A stretch of DNA of 64,000 nucleotides from CAWDVH01 sp963805705 (GTDB lineage: Bacteria; Actinomycetota; Actinomycetes; Streptosporangiales; Streptosporangiaceae): positions 558,001-622,000 of the forward strand of contig CAWDVH010000004.1 of NCBI GenBank assembly GCA_963805705.1. Reading direction: 5' to 3'. This document shows, piece by piece, positions 51,369 through 60,129 of the stretch. Made by a program: the position numbers and the translations under genes. Each line of letters begins with the position of its first letter. Position 1 is the first letter of the stretch. Under the pieces are notes generated by a model, which searched no databases, had not been told where the DNA came from, and saw nothing but the letters and a program-made list of their open reading frames with translations.

Positions 51369-52055
51369 CTAGGGCGCGGAGCCCGTTGTGATGCCGGCCA
51401 GGATGAGGTCGATGCCGGCCAGGAATTGCTCGCGGTCGTCGTGCTCGCGCAGCTGCGTCGCCATCTGTTGCATGAAGGGGTACCGCGCGGGGCTGAGCTG
51501 CGCCCACCGTGCGGCGACGGTCGCGAGGAAGGCCGATCGATCCGTCTCGGGCGCGAGGAGGCGGGCGGCTGCGGCGTACTGCCCGGCGAGGCCGAGAACG
51601 TAGTTCACGAGCGCGGACGCGCAGTCGAACTGCGCTCGTTCGGGGACGTCGAGCGCCTGGAGCCGCCCGCCGACGCTCTCGAAGATCTGCAGCACCGCGG
51701 ACTGCCATGGCTCGCGGGAGAGCTGGGCGCCCACCCAGGGGTGTGCGTCGATCGCGTCGAACACCCCAAGGGCGATGGCCCGGATCGCCTCCTGCGGCTC
51801 CGCGTCGCTGACCACCTCGGTCATGACACGGGCGATGACGTCGTCGGTGGTCGCCGCGATCAGCTCGTTCTTGCTGGCGACGTGGTGGTAGATCGCCCCG
51901 CTCCCGGTAGCCAGGCGCGCTGCGAGCGCGCGGAAGGTCAGAGCGCTCTCGCCGTCGGCGTCGAGGATCCCGATCGCGGCCTCGACGATCCGCTCCTTCG
52001 ACAGCGCGTCCGCGCGCCGTTCGGTCCGCTGCGTCCTGGTCGTCATGAGCGCCAT
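51369..52055 (-). CDS. TetR family repressor of the TetX-like monooxygenase gene
   Basis: 228 residues. DNA-binding domain: LSKERIVEAAIGILDADGESALTFRALAARLATGSGAIYHHVASKNELIA (helix-turn-helix LTFRALAARLATGSGAIYHHV). The C-terminal domain resembles the TetR_C_33 group. Start ATG 52055 or 52046. Its promoter region faces the monooxygenase gene across about 70 bases holding two perfect 17-bp palindromes, which are the expected operators. Induction by a compound that the monooxygenase modifies is the natural model. Confidence 0.9.
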   Translation of the reverse strand: MALMTTRTQRTERRADALSKERIVEAAIGILDADGESALTFRALAARLATGSGAIYHHVASKNELIAATTDDVIARVMTEVVSDAEPQEAIRAIALGVFDAIDAHPWVGAQLSREPWQSAVLQIFESVGGRLQALDVPERAQFDCASALVNYVLGLAGQYAAAARLLAPETDRSAFLATVAARWAQLSPARYPFMQQMATQLREHDDREQFLAGIDLILAGITTGSAP

Positions 52056-52065
52056 CTTGACACGA

Positions 52066-52108
52066 TTGGAACGCTGTTCCAAGATGTTCTCTTGGAACAG
52101 CGTTCCAA
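52066..52108. promoter_or_regulatory. Twin palindromic operators between TetR and monooxygenase genes
   Basis: TTGGAACGCTGTTCCAA (52066-52082) and TTGGAACAGCGTTCCAA (52092-52108) each have 7-bp arms around 3 bases, and the two are reverse complements of each other. Their centres are 26 bases apart. They fill the divergent promoter, so one regulator dimer pair could repress both genes. Confidence 0.8.
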
Positions 52109-52126
52109 TAAGCTTGGGAAGGGAAC

Positions 52127-53254
52127 ATGATGACTACACCAGTAACGATCGTTGGTGCGGGCCTCGGCGGCCTCACCCTCGCGCGCGTCCTCCATGTCCA
52201 CGGCATCCCCGCGACGATCTACGAGGGGGAGCCCTCGGCCGAGACCCGCACGCAAGGCGGCCAGCTCGACATCCACGAGAACAACGGGCAGCTCGCGCTC
52301 GAAGCGGCCGGCCTTATCGACGAGTTCCGCGCGATCATCCACGAGGGCGGCGAGGCGTCGCGCATGCTCGACCAGCACGGCATGGTGCTGTTCGAGGACC
52401 CCGACGACGGCCAGGCCGGGCGTCCCGAGGTGCTCCGCGGGGACCTGCGCCAGATCCTGGTCGGCTCCCTGCCCGACGAGATGATCCAGTGGGGACGCAA
52501 GGTCACCGGTGTCCAGCCCCTCGGCGACGGCCGGTACGAGCTGACCTTCGCCGACGGGTCGACCGTGACCAGCAGCCTGCTCGTCGGTGCCGACGGCGCC
52601 TGGTCGAAGATCCGCCCGCTGCTGTCCGGCGCCAGGCCCGAGTACGTCGGCACCACGTTCGTCGAGACCTACCTGTACGACGCCGACGAGCGGCACTGCG
52701 CTGCGGCCGAAGCGGTCGGCGGCGGCGCGATGTACGCGCTCACCCCCGGGAAGGGGATCGTCGCGCACCGCGAGGCGGGGGATATCCTCCACACCTACGT
52801 CGAGCTGAACCGCCCCGCTGAGTGGATCGCCAGCATCGACTTCACCGACGCCACCGCCGCGACGGCCCGAGTCGCGGCCGAGTTCGACGGGTGGGCGCCG
52901 GAGCTCACCGCGCTGATCACCGACGGCGAAACCGCGCCGATCCCGCGCATGATCTACGCGCTCCCGGACGGGCACCGATGGGACCGCGTGCCCGGGGTGA
53001 CGCTCCTCGGTGATGCCGCGCACCTGATGCCGCCGTCCGGCGAGGGCGCGAACCTGGCGATGTTCGACGGTGCCGAGCTCGGAACGGCGATCGCCGCGCA
53101 CCCCGACGACATCGAAGCAGCACTCACCGCCTACGAAGAGGCCCTGTTCCCGCGCAGCGAGTCCGAAGCCGCGGACGCGCACCTGATCCTGGACCTCTGC
53201 CTCGGCGACCGCGCACCGTTCGGACTCATCGACTTCTTCACCGGCGCCCTTTGA
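52127..53254 (+). CDS. FAD-dependent monooxygenase related to TetX
   Basis: 375 residues. FAD site VTIVGAGLGGLTLARVL, then GGQLDIHENNGQLALEAAGL and EVLRGDLRQILVGSLP, which align with the GGTLDLH and RNDLRAILLNSL segments of the tetracycline-inactivating TetX; LLVGADGAWSKIR and GDAAHLMPPSGEGANLAM complete the class A flavin monooxygenase. Start ATG 52127 or 52130. It is controlled by a divergent TetR regulator through twin operators. Relation to TetX is clear; activity on tetracyclines is not implied and many relatives act on other aromatics. Confidence 0.85.
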   Translation: MMTTPVTIVGAGLGGLTLARVLHVHGIPATIYEGEPSAETRTQGGQLDIHENNGQLALEAAGLIDEFRAIIHEGGEASRMLDQHGMVLFEDPDDGQAGRPEVLRGDLRQILVGSLPDEMIQWGRKVTGVQPLGDGRYELTFADGSTVTSSLLVGADGAWSKIRPLLSGARPEYVGTTFVETYLYDADERHCAAAEAVGGGAMYALTPGKGIVAHREAGDILHTYVELNRPAEWIASIDFTDATAATARVAAEFDGWAPELTALITDGETAPIPRMIYALPDGHRWDRVPGVTLLGDAAHLMPPSGEGANLAMFDGAELGTAIAAHPDDIEAALTAYEEALFPRSESEAADAHLILDLCLGDRAPFGLIDFFTGAL

Positions 53255-53298
53255 GCGGAGGACGAGCGATACGGGCAGTCAGTCTTGGTCCCTGAGCA

Positions 53299-54606
53299 TC
53301 AGCCGAGGTCGCAGGGCAGGTGCTTGATGCCGTTGATAAAGCTGGACAGGAGGCGATCCGGCTCCGCCGCCGCCCGGATGCCCGGCACCCGCTGCAGCAG
53401 CTCGCGCAGCATCGCGGTGATCTCCCGGCGCGCCAGGTGCGCGCCCAGGCAGAAATGCGGTCCGGCGGCGCCGAAGCCCACATGCGGATTCGGTGACCGC
53501 AGGATGTCGAAGCGGCCGGAGTCCGCGAAGACCGACTCATCGCGGTTGGCTGACCAGTAGAAGAGCACCGCCTTGTCGCCCTCGCGGTACTGGTGCCCGT
53601 TCATGACCGTGTCGCGGGTCACCGACCGTCGCATCCAGATCACGGGGGAGACGTACCGGACGATTTCCTCCACGGCCCCGCCGATCCTGCCCTCGAAGTC
53701 GGCCAGCAGCAGCTCACGCTGGGCGGGATAGTCGGTCAGCAGGGTCAGCGCGTGCGAGATGGCCGTCCTGGTGGTCTCGTTTCCGGCGACGACCAGCAAG
53801 ATGAAAAACGAGGCCAGCTCCGCCGGTGTCAGCTGCTCCCCGTCGATGTTGGCTGTGGCCAGCGCGGAGACCAGGTCATCGTCGGGGTTGCGCTGCTTGC
53901 GGGCCGCGATCTCGGTGACCAGGCTGGCGAGGTCACCGCCCGCGGTCAGGATCTGGGTGATCGCCTCGTCGATATCGGCGCTGATGAACTCCGGATCGGC
54001 CCCGGACAGGATGATGTTGGTGTTCTTCAGCACCATCGCGTAATGCTCGTCCCCGACTCCCATCATCTCGCAGATGATCTTCAGGGGAAGCCGCGCAGAG
54101 ACGTGCTGGACAAAGTCGCACGGGCCGGTGACCAGCAGGTCATCGACGATGCTGGCCGCCGTCCGCTGCACGTCTTCCTCGAACTTCTTGATCATTTTCG
54201 GGGTGAAGGCACGGGAGACGATCCGGCGCAGCCGGGCGTGCCGCGGATCGTCCATGCTGATCATCGAGCCGAAGTACTCGTTGAACTCCGGCGGCAGGTC
54301 GACAACGCTCGTCGCGCCGCGCGCGGAGGAGAAAACTTCGGGGTTCCTGCTCGCCTCGAGCACGTCGGCGTGCTTGACCAGCGCGTAGTAGCCCGTGTCA
54401 TCGCCGGGGATCGGCGAATCAGGTACGTCGAAGAACTGCGGACCGGGCAGGGCCCTGAGCTGCGCGAAGTCAGCGTGACGCTGAGACGGCGGCTGCTCCC
54501 AGAACGCGTTCTGCGAGAGGTCGACAGCACTGGCTGCCCGTGCGGTGGGAGGTATGGTCACGGTGGCGGCCGCCTTCCGGCTGGAACCGAATTCGGTTCT
54601 AGTCAT
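53299..54606 (-). CDS. Cytochrome P450
   Basis: 435 residues. I-helix AGNETTR (274-280), ExxR (E314-R317), and heme loop GFGAAGPHFCLG with the thiolate Cys386. SMDDPRHARLRRIVSRAF is the substrate-side C helix. The sequence type (GPHFCLGAHLARREI) resembles CYP124/125/142-like enzymes for methyl-branched lipids or steroids, an inference. No ferredoxin or reductase gene is adjacent. Divergent from the ABM-like gene. Confidence 0.92.
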   Translation of the reverse strand: MTRTEFGSSRKAAATVTIPPTARAASAVDLSQNAFWEQPPSQRHADFAQLRALPGPQFFDVPDSPIPGDDTGYYALVKHADVLEASRNPEVFSSARGATSVVDLPPEFNEYFGSMISMDDPRHARLRRIVSRAFTPKMIKKFEEDVQRTAASIVDDLLVTGPCDFVQHVSARLPLKIICEMMGVGDEHYAMVLKNTNIILSGADPEFISADIDEAITQILTAGGDLASLVTEIAARKQRNPDDDLVSALATANIDGEQLTPAELASFFILLVVAGNETTRTAISHALTLLTDYPAQRELLLADFEGRIGGAVEEIVRYVSPVIWMRRSVTRDTVMNGHQYREGDKAVLFYWSANRDESVFADSGRFDILRSPNPHVGFGAAGPHFCLGAHLARREITAMLRELLQRVPGIRAAAEPDRLLSSFINGIKHLPCDLG

Positions 54607-54722
54607 GGTTGCAGATCAACCGGGCCGTGCGACAGGCCGCTGGGCCCTAACGTGATCTGACAGGCCGTTGTCCCCGCGCGCGATGACGCCGCGGGGTGGG
54701 CCCAGCCACAAGGGAGTGTCGT

Positions 54723-55052
54723 GTGATCAGCAGCGTAGTCGTCAGCTACCGGGTGCGGCCCGAGGCCATCGCCGAGCACGTGCGCCTGATCGAGGCGGTG
54801 TTCGAGCAGCTGCGGGCCGAGCAGCTGGACAACGTCGAGTACAAGGTCGTGCGCCTCGATGACGGGGTGTCGTTCGTGCATATCTCGTCGGCCGACACGC
54901 CGGACGGGTCGAACCCGCTGCCCGAGCTGGCGGCGTTCAGGGAGTTCGGCCGTGACCTGGCCGCCCGCGTGGCCACGGCCCCGAACCCGACGGCCGCCGA
55001 CATCATCGGCTCGTACTACCCGCCGGTGACGGATGCGGCGCGGGAGAGCTAG
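54723..55052 (+). CDS. Antibiotic-biosynthesis-monooxygenase (ABM)-like small protein
   Basis: 109 residues. VVVSYRVRPEAIAEHVRLIEAVFEQL, VEYKVVRLDDGVSFVHIS and LAAFREFGRDLAARV follow the ferredoxin-like ABM/dimeric alpha-beta barrel pattern. GTG 54723 lies about 8 bases after GGGAG. The function is unknown; such proteins often are cofactor-free oxygenases or heme-binding. Convergent with the oxidoreductase gene. Confidence 0.75.
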   Translation: MISSVVVSYRVRPEAIAEHVRLIEAVFEQLRAEQLDNVEYKVVRLDDGVSFVHISSADTPDGSNPLPELAAFREFGRDLAARVATAPNPTAADIIGSYYPPVTDAARES

Positions 55053-55065
55053 CGGAGCGGGAAAG

Positions 55066-56013
55066 CTAGGGGATGAGCGCGATCTTGCCGCTGGCGTGAC
55101 CGCTCATGATCGCCCGGTGGGCGGCCGCGGCGTCGGCGAGCGGGAAGGTCTGGGTGACGAAGACCTGCAGTTTCTTATCCTGGGCTAGCTTCACGAGGTC
55201 CAGCCGCGCGGCGTCGCGAAGCTCGGTGCCGGGATCTGCGCCCGGTCCGCCGCCGAGGACCTTAATGCCCGCCGCCGCCCCGCGCGCGAACGCGGCGATG
55301 GTGGCGATCCGCGCCCGGTCCGCGACGAGCTCCAGCGAGACGTCGATGGCCTCATCGGTGCCGACCAGGTCCAGCGCGGCGTCGATACCGCCGGGGGCCG
55401 CGGCGCGGACCCGCTCGGCCAGGCCGTCGCCGTAGGCCACCGGAACGGCCCCGAGCTCGCGCAGGAACGCGTGCCGGCCAGGGCTGGCCGTAGCCACCAC
55501 CCTGGCCCCGCGGCCCGCGGCGAGCTGTACCGCCATGACGCCGACGCCCCCGGCGGCGCCGTGGATCAGCACCGTGTCGCCCTCGCGCACGCCGGTGGCG
55601 GCCAGCGCGTGCCACGCGGCCGCGCCGGTGACCATCAAGGTGGCGGCCTGGGCCCAGTCCAGCGCGGGCGGCTTGGGCACCAGCGCCTGACCAGGCGTCA
55701 CGAGCTCAGCGGCGTAGGCGCCAGACGCCCGGAACGCGATGACCTCGTCTCCCACGCAGATCGGCCCCGCCGGTCCGGCCGCATCGGGCCCGACGGCCGT
55801 GACCACTCCCGCCGCCTCCGAGCCGAGCCGGATCGGCAGCCGCGCGGGGTCAGTGCCGAACATCCCGCTGTAGGCCTTCCAGTCAATCGGGTTCACGCCG
55901 GCCGCCCTGACCACGAGGCGCGCCTGCCCCGGCCCGGGCTCGGCGATCGGCACATGGGCCACCGACAGCACTTCAGGACCGCCGAAGGCGGTAGCGATCA
56001 CGACAGCAGACAT
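55066..56013 (-). CDS. NADP-dependent quinone-oxidoreductase-type enzyme (zinc-free MDR)
   Basis: 315 residues. GroES-like N-domain (VLSVAHVPIAEPGPGQARLVV, AAGVNPIDWKAYSG) and Rossmann motif VLIHGAAGGVGVMAVQLA; the zinc-binding cysteines of alcohol dehydrogenases are missing. PLADAAAAHRAIMSGHASGKIAL is the usual end. It reduces quinones or enones with NADPH. Start ATG 56013 (MSAVVIA); ATG 56031 is also in frame and closer to a GGAGGG. Confidence 0.88.
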   Translation of the reverse strand: MSAVVIATAFGGPEVLSVAHVPIAEPGPGQARLVVRAAGVNPIDWKAYSGMFGTDPARLPIRLGSEAAGVVTAVGPDAAGPAGPICVGDEVIAFRASGAYAAELVTPGQALVPKPPALDWAQAATLMVTGAAAWHALAATGVREGDTVLIHGAAGGVGVMAVQLAAGRGARVVATASPGRHAFLRELGAVPVAYGDGLAERVRAAAPGGIDAALDLVGTDEAIDVSLELVADRARIATIAAFARGAAAGIKVLGGGPGADPGTELRDAARLDLVKLAQDKKLQVFVTQTFPLADAAAAHRAIMSGHASGKIALIP

Positions 56014-56048
56014 GGCAGCGCGAACGCCCATGCCCTCCGGCTCATTCC

Positions 56049-56275
56049 CGCGCCTGTTCCCGTGACTGTCTCCCCGCGCCTGTTCCCGTGACTGTCTCCC
56101 CGCGCCTGTTCCCGTGACTGTCTCCCCGCGCCTGTTCCCGTGGCTGTCTCCCCGCGCCTGTTCCCGTGACTGTCTCCCCGCGCCTGTTCCCGTGACTGTC
56201 TCCCCGCGCCTGTTCCCGTGACTGTCTCCCCGCGCCTGTTCCCGTGACTGTCTCCCCGCGCCTGTTCCCGTGGCT
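56049..56275. repeat. 26-bp tandem repeat array (VNTR), eight full copies plus a partial one
   Basis: The unit starts CGCGCCTGTTCCCGTGACTG and continues TCTCCC. Copies start at 56049, 56075, 56101, 56127, 56153, 56179, 56205, 56231 and, partial, 56257. Copies are identical except the fourth and the last, which have GGCTG in place of GACTG. The period is not a multiple of three, and the array lies between the start of the oxidoreductase gene and the stop of the kinase gene. Confidence 0.95.
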
Positions 56276-56290
56276 GGGCCGGCCGCCTCC

Positions 56291-57181
56291 CTACCTGGCC
56301 ACGTGATCGGCCACGGCGAGCATCTCGCGGCCGACCGGCTGAAGGCCGATCCTGGTGCACAGCAGGCCCGTCGACACGCGCTCTACCACGCCCCATTCCC
56401 AGATCGCGGCGGCATCGAGGCCGGTGCGCAGGGCTAGCCACCGCGCCCGGCCGCGCGCGTCGCCCTCCAGGAGCTCGAGCGGGTCTTCGCGCATGAGGAT
56501 GCCCATGTCGTACTCGGCCTCGGCGAGCAGGCCGTCCGGGTCGATCAGCCGGAAGCCGCCGGCGGCCTCCAGCACGTTCCACTGGTGCACGTCGCCATGG
56601 ACCAGGACGGCGCGTTCATCGTCATGGGCGTCGATGCGGCGCGCGGCGCACGCCAGCGCATGGTCTATGGCCCGTTCCGAGCACGGGCGGTCGAGTTCGG
56701 TCCACGTCGCCATGATGAAGTCGGCGAGCCACCGGCCTTTCTCCGCGCCCGTGGGCAGGCCACAGCCGGGAGCCGGGCGCCAGACACGGGCGGCGGCCGA
56801 GCAGAGAATCTCGTGCCGTCGCCCGATCGGGAGCGCGAGCTGGTACAGCGAGCGGCCGAGCCGTTCGAGGAGCATCGCGCCCCGTGCCGCGTCCGCACGC
56901 AGCAGCCGCACGCAGCCCTGCCCGTTCACCAGGCGCAAGGCCGTGATCTCTGTCCTGGCTGCCTCACCGGGGCGCGGGACGGTCAGCTTCAGCACGGCGG
57001 GGGTGCCGTCGTCCAGGCGTGCCCGCGCCACGAACGCCTCGGTCGCGCCGTCGTAGGGGCGCCCGACCGTGATCGACCACTCCCGCTCCAGGTGCGCGAC
57101 GAGGTCAGGCAGGTCCTCCAGCCACTGCGCGGCGCCGGCCGCGAGGGCCTTATTGCGCACGACCGCAGGCACGTCAATCAC
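56291..57181 (-). CDS. Aminoglycoside phosphotransferase-like kinase (APH(6)/hydroxyurea type)
   Basis: 296 residues. Nucleotide-binding lobe (AVLKLTVPRPG), the catalytic HGDVHQWN loop and metal site FRLIDPDGLLAEAEYDMG are intact. The pattern (AMLLERLGRSLYQL, LADFIMATWTELDRP) is that of streptomycin 6-phosphotransferase-like proteins, found widely in actinobacteria with uncertain substrates. GTG 57181 is the likely start. It is divergent from leuS; whether it confers resistance cannot be read from sequence. Confidence 0.85.
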   Translation of the reverse strand: MIDVPAVVRNKALAAGAAQWLEDLPDLVAHLEREWSITVGRPYDGATEAFVARARLDDGTPAVLKLTVPRPGEAARTEITALRLVNGQGCVRLLRADAARGAMLLERLGRSLYQLALPIGRRHEILCSAAARVWRPAPGCGLPTGAEKGRWLADFIMATWTELDRPCSERAIDHALACAARRIDAHDDERAVLVHGDVHQWNVLEAAGGFRLIDPDGLLAEAEYDMGILMREDPLELLEGDARGRARWLALRTGLDAAAIWEWGVVERVSTGLLCTRIGLQPVGREMLAVADHVAR

Positions 57182-57510
57182 CGTGCTCGTGCCCGCTCGC
57201 GCGCCCCTGAACCGGCCGCCCGGCCGCAGCTGCCCACCCGCCAGACGGTAGTGCCGCCGGGCGCCGGCCGCCATCGAGATTTCGCGTACATCTACTTGGC
57301 GTACGCGGCCGGCCGGAGCTGGCCGGCTTGCGACAGATCCGCCATTGCTGCGCTACCCTGAGTGCGTGCGTTCCACCCGGCTGGTCCTTACCTAGCCGCG
57401 CCGGCTCTCTCTGTCGTTGGCGCGGCTGCCCCTCGTGACCGAGGGGCCTTTTGTTTGGAATTCGAAGCCAGCCCGGGGGCGGAACCCGGCCCGACACATC
57501 GCGAGGAATC
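57182..57510. other. leuS leader and divergent promoter region
   Basis: About 330 bases without a protein gene of normal size. The part from 57328 on holds a promoter candidate, a nine-residue leader reading frame and two hairpins (separate entry). The part nearest the kinase gene shows nothing notable. Confidence 0.6.
57354..57456 (+). promoter_or_regulatory. Candidate transcription attenuator of leuS with a leaderless leader peptide
   Basis: TACCCT (57354-57359) fits a -10 element. Seven bases on, GTG 57366 opens a nine-codon frame, VRSTRLVLT, with CTG and CTT leucine codons, ending TAG at 57393-57395. A perfect 8-bp stem follows (GCCGCGCC 57395-57402 with GGCGCGGC 57419-57426), then a terminator stem (GCCCCTCG with CGAGGGGC, loop TGAC, 57428-57447) and CTTTTGTTT. 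leuS starts at 57511. Low charged tRNA-Leu would stall the ribosome and alter the folding. The competing structure is not proven. Confidence 0.55.
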
Positions 57511-60051
57511 ATGACAACCGTTGAGAGCGAGGAGCGGATGCCGGACGGCGATCCGCGGCCGGCGCACCGGACCCCGGAGCAGCGCGGGGGCCAGGAGAAA
57601 TGGGACCCGCGCACGATTCAGAACAAGTGGCAGGCCCGCTGGGCGAGCCTGGATCTCTTCCGCGCCAGCGAGGACCCGGCCGACGAGCGGCCGCGCACCT
57701 ACGTCCTGGATATGTTCCCTTACCCGTCGGGTGATCTGCATATGGGGCACGCGGAGGCATGGGCGATCGCCGACGCGATGGCCCGCTATTACGTGCTGCG
57801 CGGGCATAACGTCCTGCACCCGATCGGCTGGGATGCATTCGGCTTGCCCGCGGAAAACGCCGCCATCCGCGGCAACTCGCATCCGGCTGATTACACGTAC
57901 GCCAACATCGAGACCCAGGCGGCCTCCTTCCGCCGGTACGCGATTTCGGTCGACTGGTCCCGCCGGCTGCAGACCTGCGATCCGGAGTACTACCGCTGGA
58001 CCCAGTGGCTGTTCCTGCGGCTGTACGAGCGGGGCCTGGCCTACCGCGGCGATGGCTACGTGAACTGGTGCCCGGTCGACCAGACTGTCCTGGCGAACGA
58101 GCAGGTGATCGCCGGAAAGTGCGAGCGGTGCGGCTGCGAGGTCATCCGGCGGGTGCTGACCCAGTGGTACTTCAAGATCACTGAGTACGCGGACCGGCTG
58201 CTGGCGGACATGGAACCGCTCGAGGGCAGCTGGCCTGACCGGGTGCTGCTGATGCAGCGCAACTGGATCGGCCGCAGCGAGGGCGCCGAGGTCTCCTTCG
58301 TGATCGAGGGCCGGGACGAGCCGGTGACCGTATTCACCACGCGTCCCGACACGCTGTACGGGGCGACGTTCTTCGTCGTGGCGGCCGACTCGCCGCTGGC
58401 CGAGGAGCTGTGCGCGCCTGAGCAGCGCGACCAGCTGCAGGCCTATGTCGCCGAGGTGCGCAAGCTGACGGACATCGAGCGGCAGTCCACCGACCGGGAC
58501 AAGACGGGCGTCTTCCTGGGGCGGCATGCGATCAACCCGGTCAACGGCGAGCGGATCGGCGTCTGGGCCGCTGAATACGTCCTGCCCGACTACGGGACTG
58601 GCGCGATCATGGCGGTACCCGCCCATGACCAGCGCGACCTGGATTTTGCCCGCGCATTCGGGCTGCCCGTGCGGGTGGTGGTGCAGACCGGCCTGCCGGA
58701 TCCGGCGCAGACCTGGACGGCTACGCCCGGCGAGGGGGAGCTGGTCAACTCCGGTCCCCTGGACGGGCTGTCCAAGGCCGCCGCGATCACCAGGATCACC
58801 GAGATCCTGGCCGAGCGGGACCTGGGCCACGCGTCCGTCTCCTACCGGCTGCGTGACTGGCTGGTCTCCCGGCAGCGCTTCTGGGGCGCGCCGATCCCGA
58901 TCGTGTACTGCGAGGGGTGCGGAGAGGTACCAGTCCCCGATGATCAGCTGCCGGTCCGGCTGCCGAACCTGCGCGGGCAGGATCTGGCGCCCAAGGGCAT
59001 CTCGCCGCTGGCCGCCGCGACCGACTGGGTGAACACGCAGTGCCCCAAGTGCTCAGGCCCGGCCAGGCGCGACACCGACACGATGGACACGTTCGTCGAC
59101 TCGTCCTGGTACTTCCTGCGGTTCTGCTCGCCGCGCTATGAGGATGGCGCGTTCGATGTCGACGCGGTGCGCCGGTGGTGCCCGGTCGACCTGTACGTGG
59201 GCGGTGTCGAGCACGCGATCCTGCACCTGCTGTACAGCAGGTTCTTCACCAAGGCGCTGTACGACATGGGGATGCTGGACTTCACGGAGCCGTTCCTGCG
59301 GCTGGTGAACCAGGGACAGGTCATCAACCAGGGCAAGTCGATGTCCAAATCGCTGGGCAACGGAGTGGACCTGGGCGAGCAGCTGGCCGCCCACGGCGTC
59401 GACGCGATCCGCCTGACGATGATCTTCGCGAGTCCGCCGGAAGACGATATCGACTGGGCGGACATGAACCCCGAGGCATCCGTTAAGTTTCTGGGCCGGG
59501 TGTCGCGGATTGCGGCCGAGGCCGGAGCCGCCGGCCCGTGCCCGCCCGGTGCGCAGGCTGATCTGGAGCTCAGGAAGGTCACGCACCGCACCATTGACGA
59601 GGTCACCAGGCTGGTGGAGTCCTCGCGGCTGAACGTGGCGGTGGCACGGCTGATGGAACTGGCCAGCGCCACGCGCAAGGTAATCGACTCCGGGCCGGGG
59701 GCGGGCGATCCGGCGGTGCGCGAGGCAGCGGAGACGCTGGCCGTGCTGCTGTCCCTGTTCGCGCCGTATACCGCGGAGGAGAGCTGGGAGATGCTGGGCC
59801 GCCAGGCCTCGGTGGCGATGGCGGGCTGGCCGGTCGCCGACCCGGCACTGCTGGTGCAGGACCTGGTCACCTGCGTGGTCCAGGTGGACGGCAAGGTGCG
59901 CGACCGGCTGGAGGTTCCGCCGGGGATCGGCGAGGACGAGCTGCGCGGGCTGGCACTGGCCGCGCCGGGTGTCGGCCGGGCGCTGGCCGGCCGCGAGGTG
60001 CGGATGGTGATCGTCCGGGCGCCGAAGCTGGTCAACATCGTTCCGGCGTGA
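57511..60051 (+). CDS. leuS: Leucyl-tRNA synthetase
   Basis: 846 residues. Class I signatures: DLHMGHAEAW (HIGH, 77-80) and GKSMSKSLGNGVD (KMSKS). Between them is the editing (CP1) domain with the T-rich site TTRPDTLYGATFFV and YGTGAIMAVPAHDQRDLDFA (aspartate in HDQRD). The zinc-binding C-x2-C pairs in WCPVDQ...CERCGC are present. GAGGAATC precedes the ATG at 57511, 6 bases away. It charges tRNA-Leu and lies behind a candidate attenuator. Single gene. Confidence 0.97.
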   Translation: MTTVESEERMPDGDPRPAHRTPEQRGGQEKWDPRTIQNKWQARWASLDLFRASEDPADERPRTYVLDMFPYPSGDLHMGHAEAWAIADAMARYYVLRGHNVLHPIGWDAFGLPAENAAIRGNSHPADYTYANIETQAASFRRYAISVDWSRRLQTCDPEYYRWTQWLFLRLYERGLAYRGDGYVNWCPVDQTVLANEQVIAGKCERCGCEVIRRVLTQWYFKITEYADRLLADMEPLEGSWPDRVLLMQRNWIGRSEGAEVSFVIEGRDEPVTVFTTRPDTLYGATFFVVAADSPLAEELCAPEQRDQLQAYVAEVRKLTDIERQSTDRDKTGVFLGRHAINPVNGERIGVWAAEYVLPDYGTGAIMAVPAHDQRDLDFARAFGLPVRVVVQTGLPDPAQTWTATPGEGELVNSGPLDGLSKAAAITRITEILAERDLGHASVSYRLRDWLVSRQRFWGAPIPIVYCEGCGEVPVPDDQLPVRLPNLRGQDLAPKGISPLAAATDWVNTQCPKCSGPARRDTDTMDTFVDSSWYFLRFCSPRYEDGAFDVDAVRRWCPVDLYVGGVEHAILHLLYSRFFTKALYDMGMLDFTEPFLRLVNQGQVINQGKSMSKSLGNGVDLGEQLAAHGVDAIRLTMIFASPPEDDIDWADMNPEASVKFLGRVSRIAAEAGAAGPCPPGAQADLELRKVTHRTIDEVTRLVESSRLNVAVARLMELASATRKVIDSGPGAGDPAVREAAETLAVLLSLFAPYTAEESWEMLGRQASVAMAGWPVADPALLVQDLVTCVVQVDGKVRDRLEVPPGIGEDELRGLALAAPGVGRALAGREVRMVIVRAPKLVNIVPA

Positions 60052-60055
60052 GGAC

Positions 60056-60090
60056 CGCCCGGCGCAGGCGCTATGCGGTCTCGCCGGGCG
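60056..60090 (+). terminator. Hairpin after leuS
   Basis: CGCCCGGCG (60056-60064) and CGCCGGGCG (60082-60090) can pair across 17 bases, directly after the leuS stop. No U-tract. A plausible intrinsic terminator, weaker than the perfect ones elsewhere in the window. Confidence 0.4.
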
Positions 60091-60129
60091 CGAGATACCG
60101 GTAGCCGTCACCCGCGGCGCGGGCCAGCC

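Noticed and set aside
56049..56275. CRISPR array
   Set aside because: Units are directly adjacent with no spacers and only one variable base; no cas genes are near. It is a tandem repeat.
57182..57510. T-box riboswitch before leuS
   Set aside because: No T-box sequence or specifier-loop arrangement was seen; the small leader frame with hairpins fits attenuation better.
57362..57514. A 50-codon frame from GTG 57362 ending in an overlap with the leuS start
   Set aside because: It runs through both hairpins, its start is only two bases after the -10 element, and its product has no family character.
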